Source: Desulfobacterales bacterium C00003060
GTDB lineage: Bacteria; Desulfobacterota; Desulfobacteria; Desulfobacterales; C00003060
Assembly (NCBI GenBank): GCA_001751085.1
Contig: MAXP01000007.1
Location: forward strand, 1 to 7,268
Direction of reading: 5' to 3'
Length of the DNA stretch: 7,268 bases
The notes under the pieces are model-generated. The model saw only the letters and a program-made list of their open reading frames with translations. It was not told where the DNA came from and ran no database searches. Below are positions 1-6,442 of this stretch, piece after piece. Each line of letters opens with the position of its first letter. Position 1 is the first letter of the stretch. A program made the position numbers and the translations under genes.

Positions 1-236
1 GGCTATTGATGTTCATGGCCGGCGAAAAAGTGTCATTTGCTGCCTTTCGAGGTATAAACGTTTTGCAGGAGAAAACCGACCCCTTCCACATCCCCACAAA
101 TTTGGAACATGGCGCTTGGCAATGTTATGGCAAAACCCGCATTTTTTACGAGGCTTTCGGGTATCCAATTTCAGTCTTTTCTCTAACCCTGAACGTTGAA
201 CCCTGAACCTGTGAACGGTTACCAAACAACCAATAA
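1..236. other. Spacer with no convincing gene
   Basis: This stretch lies downstream of the aminotransferase gene and reaches the left window edge. Reading frames of 66 and 70 codons are open on opposite strands and overlap almost completely. Neither has a recognisable domain. The minus-strand frame can only start at a TTG inside a repeat-like sequence. I see no T-tract hairpin that would serve as a clear terminator for the aminotransferase gene. The inner end (185-216) holds a short repeat listed separately. Confidence 0.5.
185..216. repeat. Short direct repeat of AACCCTGAAC type
   Basis: The 10-mer AACCCTGAAC occurs exactly at 185-194 and again at 199-208. A diverged third phrase (CCTGTGAAC) follows at 208-216. 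It sits about 20 bases beyond the stop codon of the aminotransferase gene. Similar CTGAACC and CTGAAACC phrases recur in the truA-argC and infA-rpsI spacers, so this appears to be one member of a dispersed intergenic repeat family. Confidence 0.5.
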
Positions 237-1430
237 CTAAACCAGTTTGCCAAGAGCCTCCTCTATCCTATCAAGCCCCTCCCTTATGGTCTCAAGGCCT
301 GTTGCATAGGAAAACCTCATAAAATCGTCATCACCAAAGGCTATCCCTGGTACAAGAGCCACCCGCGCTTCGGTCAAAAGGTACTCACAAAGATCAGAGG
401 AGCCCTTTGTGGTCGTTGCTTTTGTCCCGGCATTGAAATAATAGCTAAGATTGGGAAAAGCATAGAAGGCCCCGCCAGGCATATTGCAACGGACCCCTGG
501 GATAGCATTCAATCGCTGCAACAGGTATTTTCGCCGCTCGTCAAAGACCCGGACCATGGCCTGGACAGGATCTTGCGGCCCGTTCAGGGCCACAACCGCA
601 GCCTTCTGCGCTATGGAATTGGGATTGGAGGTACTCTGGCTCTGTATCTTGGTCATGCCTGCAATGATTTCACGCGCCCCGGCAGCATATCCGATACGCC
701 AGCCTGTCATGGCATAGGTCTTGGATACCCCATTGACAACAATGGTCTTGGATTTCAGCTCCTCACTCACCTGGGCAATGCCACAAAAGAGCCTACCGTC
801 AAAAATCAGTTTTTCATAGATCTCATCTGAAACGACACAAATATTATGCTTCAAGATCACCTCGGCCAAGGCATCCAGCTCCGATTCGGTGTAGACCGAA
901 CCTGTCGGGTTGGAAGGGCTGTTGAGAATCAACAGTTTTGTTCGAGGTGTAATAGCAGCCTCCAGAGACTCCGGCGACAACTTAAAATCATCTGCTTCCC
1001 GTGTTCCAACGATCACAGGATCAGCACCGGCGAGAATCACAATCGGTGGATAGGATACCCAGTACGGGGCAGCGATTATCACCTCATCGCCCGGGTTTAA
1101 CAAGGCCTGAGCTATATTGTAGAGGACATGTTTTCCTCCGCAGGAAACCAATATCTGGTCACGTTCGTAACTGAGGTTGTTGTCACGCCGGAATTTCTCT
1201 GTGATAGCGTCTTTAAGCTCAGGAATACCACCAACGGCAGTATATCGTGTAAACCCATCCTCTATAGCCTGCACGGCCTCATCCCTAATATGCCCGGGGG
1301 TTTCAAAATCGGGCTCTCCCACCCCGAAGCTGATCACATCAATGCCCGCTGCTCTCATCGACAAGGCCTTTGCATTCATGGCCAGTGTAGGCGATGGCTT
1401 GATTCGCTTGATTCGTTCGGACAAAAGCAT
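237..1430 (-). CDS. aspB: Class I PLP-dependent aminotransferase, aspartate aminotransferase (AspB) type
   Basis: This is a cytosolic PLP enzyme of 397 residues that moves an amino group between an amino acid (probably aspartate or glutamate) and a 2-oxo acid. Visible family marks are the N-terminal SFGVGEPDF segment (35-42), GGKHVLYN (98-105), APYWVSYP with Trp124, the SPSNPTG motif with Asn174, SDEIYE with Asp202 and Tyr205 for the cofactor ring, the Schiff-base lysine Lys237 in NGVSKTYAMTGWRIGY, and the carboxylate-binding Arg372 in MRFSYA. The GGKxxLYN and PYWVSYP wording matches the Thermus/Bacillus subgroup Ib rather than E. coli AspC. The start at 1430 is chosen because GGGAGG lies four bases upstream. 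An open extension to 1484 adds 18 unconserved residues. Exact substrate range is not readable; some subgroup Ib enzymes also use prephenate or aromatic substrates. The gene stands alone and diverges from the ClC gene. Confidence 0.93.
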   Translation of the reverse strand: MLLSERIKRIKPSPTLAMNAKALSMRAAGIDVISFGVGEPDFETPGHIRDEAVQAIEDGFTRYTAVGGIPELKDAITEKFRRDNNLSYERDQILVSCGGKHVLYNIAQALLNPGDEVIIAAPYWVSYPPIVILAGADPVIVGTREADDFKLSPESLEAAITPRTKLLILNSPSNPTGSVYTESELDALAEVILKHNICVVSDEIYEKLIFDGRLFCGIAQVSEELKSKTIVVNGVSKTYAMTGWRIGYAAGAREIIAGMTKIQSQSTSNPNSIAQKAAVVALNGPQDPVQAMVRVFDERRKYLLQRLNAIPGVRCNMPGGAFYAFPNLSYYFNAGTKATTTKGSSDLCEYLLTEARVALVPGIAFGDDDFMRFSYATGLETIREGLDRIEEALGKLV

Positions 1431-1434
1431 TATT

Positions 1435-1440
1435 CCCTCC
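1435..1440 (-). promoter_or_regulatory. Shine-Dalgarno site fixing the aminotransferase start
   Basis: On the minus strand the sequence reads GGAGGGAATAATG, ending at the ATG at 1430. The strong GGAGGG core is four bases from that ATG. It decides for this start over the in-frame upstream ATG at 1484, which has no comparable site. Confidence 0.8.
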
Positions 1441-1467
1441 TCAGTCTCCTTGTTTAAACCTTTTCCC

Positions 1468-1497
1468 TTGACCCAGATGTACAAGCGTTACTATAAG
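1468..1497 (+). promoter_or_regulatory. Sigma70-like promoter for the ClC gene
   Basis: TTGACC at 1468-1473 matches five of six bases of the -35 consensus. TATAAG at 1492-1497 matches five of six of the -10 consensus. The spacer is 18 bases. Transcription would start near 1504 and give a leader of about 33 bases before the ATG at 1537. The site lies in the 106-base divergent gap, so aminotransferase promoter elements on the other strand probably overlap it. This is read by eye only. Confidence 0.5.
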
Positions 1498-1536
1498 TTG
1501 ATTTTACTCGAATAACGAAATATCCAATACCAAAGA

Positions 1537-3825
1537 ATGAAACAAAAGGCAATTTCCTCAGAAAAGAAAAGGCGGCCCAACTGGTCCATGCTTAAAATCA
1601 GAAACTCGGGTTTTGCCAGGGCAGGGAAATGGATGTCTTACTATGTTTTGATAGGGGTCATTGCCGGTCTGGGCGCTATAGCATTTCAGTATCTGTGCCA
1701 GGTAGGCTCACATATCTTCATGGATCAAATGGCAGGCTACCGGCCACCTGCCCCTGCCGGAGAGCCCCATCTTTTCCAGCCAACGGATACACCCTTTAAT
1801 CGTTGGATACTATTCTTTCTCCCAGCCATCGGAGGCATTATAAGCGGTTGGCTTGTATATACCTTTGCGCCCGAGGCAGAGGGCCATGGCACGGATGCCG
1901 CCATCGATGCCTACCACAATAAGGGCGGGTTTATCCGAGGAAGAATACCTTTTATCAAGACCATCGCATCTGCGATCACCATAACCACAGGGGGCTCAGG
2001 GGGTCGCGAGGGCCCCATCGCCCAAATCGGGGCCGGTTTTGGGTCCTTCCTTGCGACAAAGTTGAAACTCACAGATCGGGAGCGTCGCATCATGCTCGCT
2101 GCAGGCATAGGAGCAGGCGTAGGAAGCATCTTTCGGGCGCCTCTTGCCGGCGCACTCTTTGCGGCCGAGGTACTTTACCGTGACCCGGAATTTGAGTCAG
2201 ACGTGATCATCCCTGCCGGCATCTCCTCGGTCGTTGCGTACTGTCTCTTCTGCCTGGTCTTTGGATATGGTTCGCTCTTTGACTCTCAAGATTTTGTCTT
2301 TCAGAATCCCTTGGAGCTGGGGCCATACATTGTGCTTTCATTCGTCTTGGTTGGTGGGGGGATACTGTATATCAAGTCGTTTTATGGCGTGCAACACATC
2401 GCCAGGAATGTAAAGATCCCAAATCATATCAAGCCTGCCATTGGAGGTCTCTGTACAGGGGCCATCGGTTTTTTTCTTCCTGAAACCTTGTCCTTTGGTT
2501 ATGGCTTTGCCCAAATGGCCCTGGATAATGAGCTTCCCACGCTTCTTCTCCTCAGCCTTGCCATAGGAAAAATATTCACCACCTCTTTTTCCATAGGTTC
2601 CGGGGGCAGCGGCGGCGTATTTGGCCCGTCTATTGTGATTGGTGGGGCCTTGGGCGGGGCAGTAGGCAGGATCTTCCATGACATTATGCCTGGGATTGTG
2701 ACCCAGCCGGGCGCCTTTGTCGTAGTTGGCATGGCAGGGTTCTTTGCGGCTGTTTCCAATACACCAATCTCAACCATTATCTTTGTTAGCGAGATGACGA
2801 ATTCATATCATCTGCTGCTGCCCAGTTTGCTGGTTTGCTCCCTTGCTTTCCTGCTTTCACGAAAATGGACAATCTATGTCAAGCAGGTGCAAACCAGCAT
2901 GGACTCTAATGCACACCGCGGAGACTTTTTTGTCGATGTGCTTGGCACAATTCGGGTGAAAGAGCTTATGCCTCAAGTGAGAAAAGTCAAATTAGTCCCT
3001 GAAAACATGCCGTTTTCGGCATTCAGAAAGATGTTTTCTTCGACTGATCAGCACTATTTCCCGGTCGTAAACAAAGAAAAAAAGCTCACAGGCATTTTCT
3101 CCATTAACGATATTCGAGGCATCCTCTTTGATCCGGGAATCGGGGATCTTGTGGTCATGAAAGATATCTCCAATCCGGATATCATCGTCACAACCCCCTC
3201 TGAAGATCTGAATGAAGTACTCAAAAAATTCACTGTTCGCAACCTTCACAGGCTTCCTGTTGTCAAGGAAGAAGACCATACAATTTTGATAGGCATGCTG
3301 GATCGTAAGGAGGTCATCCAGCATTATAATCAGAGGGTCCAAGAGATCAAATCAAGTCGCCACAGAGTGGAAGTTGAATCAGATCGTGAAATCAGCCAAC
3401 TGAAAAACATACCCGTACGTGGGGCCATGAGGCGAGAAATAGAGATGATCCGGTCAGACATGCCACTCAGACAACTCACGGAATTCGTCTATCACAGCAA
3501 GTTCAATAGCTTTCCTGTGGTTGATGCCATAGGCCAGTTGATCGGTGTGCTTTCCCTATCCGACTGCCGGAAGACCTTTGATGTGTATTCCCAGGAAATG
3601 CTAACCGCTTCGGACATTGCCACGCATGATTTGGTGACCGTGACGGAAGATGATAGTCTGTTTCTGGCCCTGACCAGGATTATCCAGGGAGATTTTTCCT
3701 TCCTCCCTGTGGTAAACAAAGACAATCCAAAACAGCTCATGGGAGTTATCAGCCGAAGGGATATCATGTCTTCCTATGACAATATTGTTATTCGGAAGGT
3801 CCTAACAGAAAAGTCAGCGGTCTGA
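1537..3825 (+). CDS. ClC-family chloride channel/transporter with four CBS domains
   Basis: This is an inner-membrane anion channel or exchanger of 762 residues. The ClC membrane part spans about 34-447. It includes GHGTD (116-120) at the position of the E. coli GSGIP motif, GGREGP (155-160) with the gating glutamate Glu158, the IFRAPLAGALFAAEVLYRD helix (198-216), the GSGGVFGP selectivity motif (356-364), NTPISTIIFVSEMT (408-421) and Tyr447, which aligns with the central tyrosine. The cytosolic tail carries four CBS domains, roughly 473-532, 540-600, 625-683 and 690-748. Three end in the G-hydrophobic-(2)-S-x-x-D signature of nucleotide-binding CBS domains; the second has DRKE instead. Val212 stands where proton-coupled ClC exchangers have the internal glutamate. 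The start at 1537 has no clear Shine-Dalgarno site; ATGs at 1588 and 1633 also precede the first membrane helix, and the one at 1633 has a better site (CAGGG). The gene is monocistronic on the plus strand, and its 3' end overlaps truA. Confidence 0.93.
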   Translation: MKQKAISSEKKRRPNWSMLKIRNSGFARAGKWMSYYVLIGVIAGLGAIAFQYLCQVGSHIFMDQMAGYRPPAPAGEPHLFQPTDTPFNRWILFFLPAIGGIISGWLVYTFAPEAEGHGTDAAIDAYHNKGGFIRGRIPFIKTIASAITITTGGSGGREGPIAQIGAGFGSFLATKLKLTDRERRIMLAAGIGAGVGSIFRAPLAGALFAAEVLYRDPEFESDVIIPAGISSVVAYCLFCLVFGYGSLFDSQDFVFQNPLELGPYIVLSFVLVGGGILYIKSFYGVQHIARNVKIPNHIKPAIGGLCTGAIGFFLPETLSFGYGFAQMALDNELPTLLLLSLAIGKIFTTSFSIGSGGSGGVFGPSIVIGGALGGAVGRIFHDIMPGIVTQPGAFVVVGMAGFFAAVSNTPISTIIFVSEMTNSYHLLLPSLLVCSLAFLLSRKWTIYVKQVQTSMDSNAHRGDFFVDVLGTIRVKELMPQVRKVKLVPENMPFSAFRKMFSSTDQHYFPVVNKEKKLTGIFSINDIRGILFDPGIGDLVVMKDISNPDIIVTTPSEDLNEVLKKFTVRNLHRLPVVKEEDHTILIGMLDRKEVIQHYNQRVQEIKSSRHRVEVESDREISQLKNIPVRGAMRREIEMIRSDMPLRQLTEFVYHSKFNSFPVVDAIGQLIGVLSLSDCRKTFDVYSQEMLTASDIATHDLVTVTEDDSLFLALTRIIQGDFSFLPVVNKDNPKQLMGVISRRDIMSSYDNIVIRKVLTEKSAV

Positions 3826-4587
3826 AGTGTGGCAGGGTACGTACTTCACTTCCCTCAAAAACAACCCGTGAGCGGGCGCTGTTATGCCGGCCTGTTTGCG
3901 GTCTTTTGATTTCAGGATATCCTCAAAGACCTCTGGCGTAATCTTCCCCAGTCCCACATCAACAAGGGTTCCCACAATGTTTCGCACCATGTGCCGCAGG
4001 AACCCATCGGCCTCAATACTGAAAGCCACGTAACCGTGCATGTCCTTTCCAGTCAGGCTTGCATCTATTACCGTCCTAAGAGAATGTAATCGTGGGCTGC
4101 CGGCTCCCTCAAAGGCTGAAAAGTCGTGCCGGCCATTCAGGCAAAGAACAGATGTCCTGATCCCCTCAAGGTCGAGGTCTTTTCTGATGTGCCACGCGTA
4201 CTGCCTAAAGAGGGCAGCCGGAATGGACCGATTCAAGATACGGTAATCGTAGACCTTGCTCCAAGCATCGTATCGAGCATGAAACGTCTCATCAACCGAT
4301 GCACAATCCTTGATCACTATGTCTCCTGGAAGGAGGCTATTCAGGCCAATAGTGAAGATGTCAGACGTGAGTTTTGTGTCGACGAAAAAGTTGGCGACCT
4401 GATTCAGGGCGTGCACACCGGCATCGGTACGCCCAGACCCGATGATTGTGACCGGACGTCCGGTCATGGTCTTCAATGCGGCCTCGATGGTCCCCTGAAC
4501 TGTGGGGGCATCATTCTGGCGCTGCCAGCCATGGTAGGCTGTGCCATCGTATTCGATAGTAAGCTTGAAATTCCGGGCATTCTTCAT
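3814..4587 (-). CDS. truA: tRNA pseudouridine(38-40) synthase TruA
   Basis: This cytosolic enzyme isomerises uridines 38-40 in the anticodon stem-loop of many tRNAs to pseudouridine. With the start at 4587 it has 257 residues, close to the usual 245-270. Recognisable segments are YDGTAYHGWQRQ (13-24), the catalytic SGRTDAGVHA motif with Asp55, FHARYDA (102-108), the conserved Tyr113 in KVYDYRI, NGRHDFSAF (151-159), FLRHMVRNIVGTL (196-208) and the C-terminal APAHGLFL (237-244). A 10-residue extension would begin at a TTG (4617), but it is encoded by the intergenic repeat GGTTTCAGGTGTCAGG and has no family counterpart, so ATG 4587 is preferred. No good Shine-Dalgarno site precedes it, which suggests weak or coupled translation. 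It follows argC on the same strand after 107 bases and overlaps the end of the convergent ClC gene by 12 bases. Confidence 0.95.
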   Translation of the reverse strand: MKNARNFKLTIEYDGTAYHGWQRQNDAPTVQGTIEAALKTMTGRPVTIIGSGRTDAGVHALNQVANFFVDTKLTSDIFTIGLNSLLPGDIVIKDCASVDETFHARYDAWSKVYDYRILNRSIPAALFRQYAWHIRKDLDLEGIRTSVLCLNGRHDFSAFEGAGSPRLHSLRTVIDASLTGKDMHGYVAFSIEADGFLRHMVRNIVGTLVDVGLGKITPEVFEDILKSKDRKQAGITAPAHGLFLREVKYVPCHTSDR

Positions 4588-4599
4588 GAAAGCCAAAAA

Positions 4600-4680
4600 C
4601 CTGACACCTGAAACCAAAAACGGGTGTCGGTTGCTGCGAACTACCGACTACGAACTCAATATTTCAACTACTCAACGACT
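4600..4680. repeat. Intergenic repeat phrases between argC and truA
   Basis: The spacer between argC and truA is built of short repeated phrases. CTGACACCTGAAACC at 4601-4615 recurs exactly at 6536-6550, and CGGGTGTCGG (4621-4630) resembles GTCGGGTGTC near 6492-6500. From 4638 onward a second style appears, with ACTAC, CGACTACGAACTC and CAACTACTCAACGACTTAAC. No tRNA, terminator or ORF of interest is visible here. The phrase closest to truA lies 13 bases from its ATG. Confidence 0.5.
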
Positions 4681-4694
4681 TAACGGGATCTGCC

Positions 4695-5732
4695 CTAAAG
4701 AGGAAAGGGCACTTGATCCAGGCCTGCTGTCTCGGAAAGCCGCAGCATGATATTCATATTCTGGACAGCCTGCCCAGAGGCGCCTTTGACCAGGTTGTCG
4801 ATCGCTGAGACCAGAACTAGGCGTTTAGTCCTCTCGGCCACATGAAATCCTATGTCGCAGTAGTTGGTGCCTCTCACGTATATGGTGTTCGGGAGTCTGC
4901 CCTTTGGACAGATCCGGACAAACGGCTTGTCCACATAAAAGGAATTAAGACGGGAAGCCACGTCCTGTGTCGAGACATCCTCCTTTAACCCAACATAGAT
5001 CGTGGTTAGCATTCCTCTTGTCATGGGCACCAGGTGCGGCGTAAAAGTAATGTGGATAGTGCGCCCTGAGAAGAGGCTCAGGACCTCGTCCATCTCAGGA
5101 TTATGGCGGTGTTCCGCAACTTTGTACGCCATAAAGCCTTCATTCACCTCACAAAAATGTGTAGCAGGGCTGACCGAACGCCCAGCGCCACTTACCCCTG
5201 ACTTGGAATCTGCAACAATGCTGTCACAATCGATAAACGGTGCGTCAATGAATGGTAATAGGGGGAGAAGAACGCTTGTGGGATAACAACCCGGGTTCCC
5301 GACCAGATGGGCCCTTTGAATATCGTCAACATAGATCTCGGGTAGCCCGTAAATCGCTGTCTTGAGCAAATCCTTTGCCTGATGGGGCTCATACCAGGCT
5401 TCATATAGCCCCGGATCCTTGAACCTGAAATCCGCGCTCAGGTCAATGACCTTTTTCCCTCGATCAATGAGTCCGGGCACCACACCCATGGACGCCTTGT
5501 GCGGAAGTGCTGTGAATATGACGTCAGCAGCCTCGGATACAGCATCTTCTGAGAAGGCCTGGCATGTCAGATTCACTATCCCGACCATGGCAGGATAGCT
5601 ATCGGAAAAGGGGCGTCCTGCATACTGGCGAGAGGCAATCATCGTCAGTTCTACATGGGGATGGCCCGACAGAATTCTTACCAGCTCGGCACCTGCATAG
5701 CCGGTTCCACCAATAACTGCCACATTAACCAT
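4695..5732 (-). CDS. argC: N-acetyl-gamma-glutamyl-phosphate reductase
   Basis: This is the third enzyme of arginine biosynthesis. It reduces N-acetyl-glutamyl 5-phosphate with NADPH to N-acetylglutamate semialdehyde in the cytosol. The 345-residue product begins with the dinucleotide-binding GGTGYAGAELVRIL (8-21). It has ALPHKASM (75-82), DLSADFRF (97-104), the catalytic Cys149 in GNPGCYPTSVLLPL, SKSGVSGAGR (177-186), FCEVNEGFMAYKVAEHRH (193-210) with the catalytic histidine at about 208, TPHLVPMTRG (231-240) and KGASGQAVQNMN (316-327). Length and motif order fit a complete type 1 ArgC. The start at 5732 follows GGAGGG; the open frame back to 5888 adds 52 cysteine-rich residues without family match. 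It lies on the same strand downstream of infA (195-base gap). The rpsI-argC order is familiar from delta-proteobacteria. Confidence 0.96.
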   Translation of the reverse strand: MVNVAVIGGTGYAGAELVRILSGHPHVELTMIASRQYAGRPFSDSYPAMVGIVNLTCQAFSEDAVSEAADVIFTALPHKASMGVVPGLIDRGKKVIDLSADFRFKDPGLYEAWYEPHQAKDLLKTAIYGLPEIYVDDIQRAHLVGNPGCYPTSVLLPLLPFIDAPFIDCDSIVADSKSGVSGAGRSVSPATHFCEVNEGFMAYKVAEHRHNPEMDEVLSLFSGRTIHITFTPHLVPMTRGMLTTIYVGLKEDVSTQDVASRLNSFYVDKPFVRICPKGRLPNTIYVRGTNYCDIGFHVAERTKRLVLVSAIDNLVKGASGQAVQNMNIMLRLSETAGLDQVPFPL

Positions 5733-5735
5733 GTT

Positions 5736-5741
5736 CCCTCC
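5736..5741 (-). promoter_or_regulatory. Shine-Dalgarno site fixing the argC start
   Basis: The minus strand reads CTGGAGGGAACATG, with GGAGGG three bases before the ATG at 5732. It supports this start over the in-frame ATG at 5888 and agrees with where ArgC homology begins. Confidence 0.8.
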
Positions 5742-5927
5742 AGGAAAAGTGTAACTCCTCAAAAAGCTTGATTTCACAGCTCTTTGTTTATGTGTCTGCA
5801 AATTCAGGATGGATAAGAAATAACAGTGGGGGGCACAGCGGGGCCCGAGTGTGGACAGAAAAAAGATTTGAGGATGGTAGCAAGACACGCACGCAAGATC
5901 ATGACAAAAAGCTAACCCTCGAGTCCT

Positions 5928-6149
5928 TCACCTATATCGATATGTGATTCTCCCCCGAGACAAGTCATACGGCGAGAGCTCAACAGTTACGACGTCTCCC
6001 GGCAGGATTTTAATTGAGTACTTCCGCATCTTTCCACACGGATGGGCCAGTACCTCATGCTTGTTTTCCAACTCCACCTTATAGTTGCCATGAGACATGT
6101 TCTGGATCACCTTACCCTTTACCTGAATGGCCTCTTCCTTTTCGGACAT
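5928..6149 (-). CDS. infA: Translation initiation factor IF-1
   Basis: IF-1 is a small S1/OB-fold protein that occupies the A site of the 30S subunit and helps IF-2 and IF-3 during initiation. The 73 residues match the usual 72. Core segments are [14 protein letters not shown] (23-36), GKMRK (39-43), IKILPGD (46-52) and the very conserved [16 protein letters not shown] (56-71). Departures from the common sequence include AHPCGK where AHISGK is usual, RKYSIKIL where RKNYIRIL is usual, and NKHEV for NGHEV. GAGGGGGTG at 6159-6167 is a strong Shine-Dalgarno site nine bases from the ATG. The gene does not sit beside secY, map or rpmJ as in the classical spc-type operon, so it may be a second or relocated copy. 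A hairpin and a tiny ORF lie just upstream. Confidence 0.95.
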   Translation of the reverse strand: MSEKEEAIQVKGKVIQNMSHGNYKVELENKHEVLAHPCGKMRKYSIKILPGDVVTVELSPYDLSRGRITYRYR

Positions 6150-6194
6150 AGTCTATTCACCCCCTCTTTCCAAGAAATCAGAATTTCCTTTTAA

Positions 6195-6224
6195 AAGCTC
6201 CCCGCAGCAAGCTGCGGGGAGCTT
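6195..6224 (-). terminator. Perfect 14-bp hairpin with short T-tract upstream of infA
   Basis: AAGCTCCCCGCAGC (6195-6208) and GCTGCGGGGAGCTT (6211-6224) are exact reverse complements with two bases between them. In minus-strand RNA the tip reads GCAG-CUUG-CUGC, and CUUG is a known stable tetraloop. The stem is followed on that strand by TTTTAAAA, a short U-tract. This fits a weak intrinsic terminator or attenuator acting on transcripts from the rpsI side, before infA. A REP-like mobile palindrome is the alternative. The structure is certain, the role is not. Confidence 0.5.
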
Positions 6225-6283
6225 CAATCTTCTCGTACTCCATCAGGACGTTTGGTCATCTTCAGCCGTTCATGATCAAACAT
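6224..6283 (-). CDS. Possible 19-residue leader-like ORF upstream of infA
   Basis: ATG at 6283 is preceded by AGGAAG (6290-6295) with a six-base gap. The peptide begins MFDHERLKMTKRPDG and ends at a TGA (6224-6226) whose last base is the first base of the 14-bp hairpin. This could be a leader peptide for an attenuator, a relic, or chance. The first seven residues recall the start of four-helix-bundle (23S intervening sequence) proteins, but no further similarity follows. Charged residues dominate, and no run of a single regulatory codon is seen. Confidence 0.2.
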   Translation of the reverse strand: MFDHERLKMTKRPDGVRED

Positions 6284-6442
6284 CTTATTCTTCCTGTTCG
6301 ATTACAATTACGAGCACCGCTACACTGAGCACAAGCACAATTTTTCTCAGCCCTTAGCACAAAAGCATGAAAACATTGAACAAAAAGGCATCTTTCAAAA
6401 TCGAGCAAAAGTAGTTTTGCACTTTTTTCGAAATGAAGGCCG

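Noticed and set aside
13..225. A 70-codon minus-strand frame with a CGFCHNIAK stretch, overlapping a 66-codon plus-strand frame
   Set aside because: It starts only at a TTG within repeat-like sequence, has no ribosome site and no recognised domain beyond one CxxC, and overlaps another open frame of the same quality.
1431..1484. An 18-residue N-terminal extension of the aminotransferase
   Set aside because: No ribosome site is seen before 1484; the inner ATG has an ideal GGAGGG, and family similarity starts there.
5756..5874. Inverted repeat TCCTCAAA / TTTGAGGA flanking the argC leader
   Set aside because: Eight bases at a distance of about 100 can arise by chance, and part of it overlaps the argC leader without further symmetry.
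5733..5888. A 52-residue N-terminal extension of ArgC
   Set aside because: The added residues have no family counterpart, and a strong GGAGGG site sits right before the internal ATG at 5732, where ArgC homology begins.
6127..6357. A 76-codon plus-strand frame over the infA upstream region
   Set aside because: It begins inside infA antisense, is serine/threonine-rich without a domain, and runs through the hairpin. It looks like a shadow frame.
6405..6427. Plus-strand hairpin GCAAAA-GTAG-TTTTGC followed by a T-run, as a terminator
   Set aside because: The stem is almost all A/T and only 6 bp, and no plus-strand gene lies upstream that would need a terminator.
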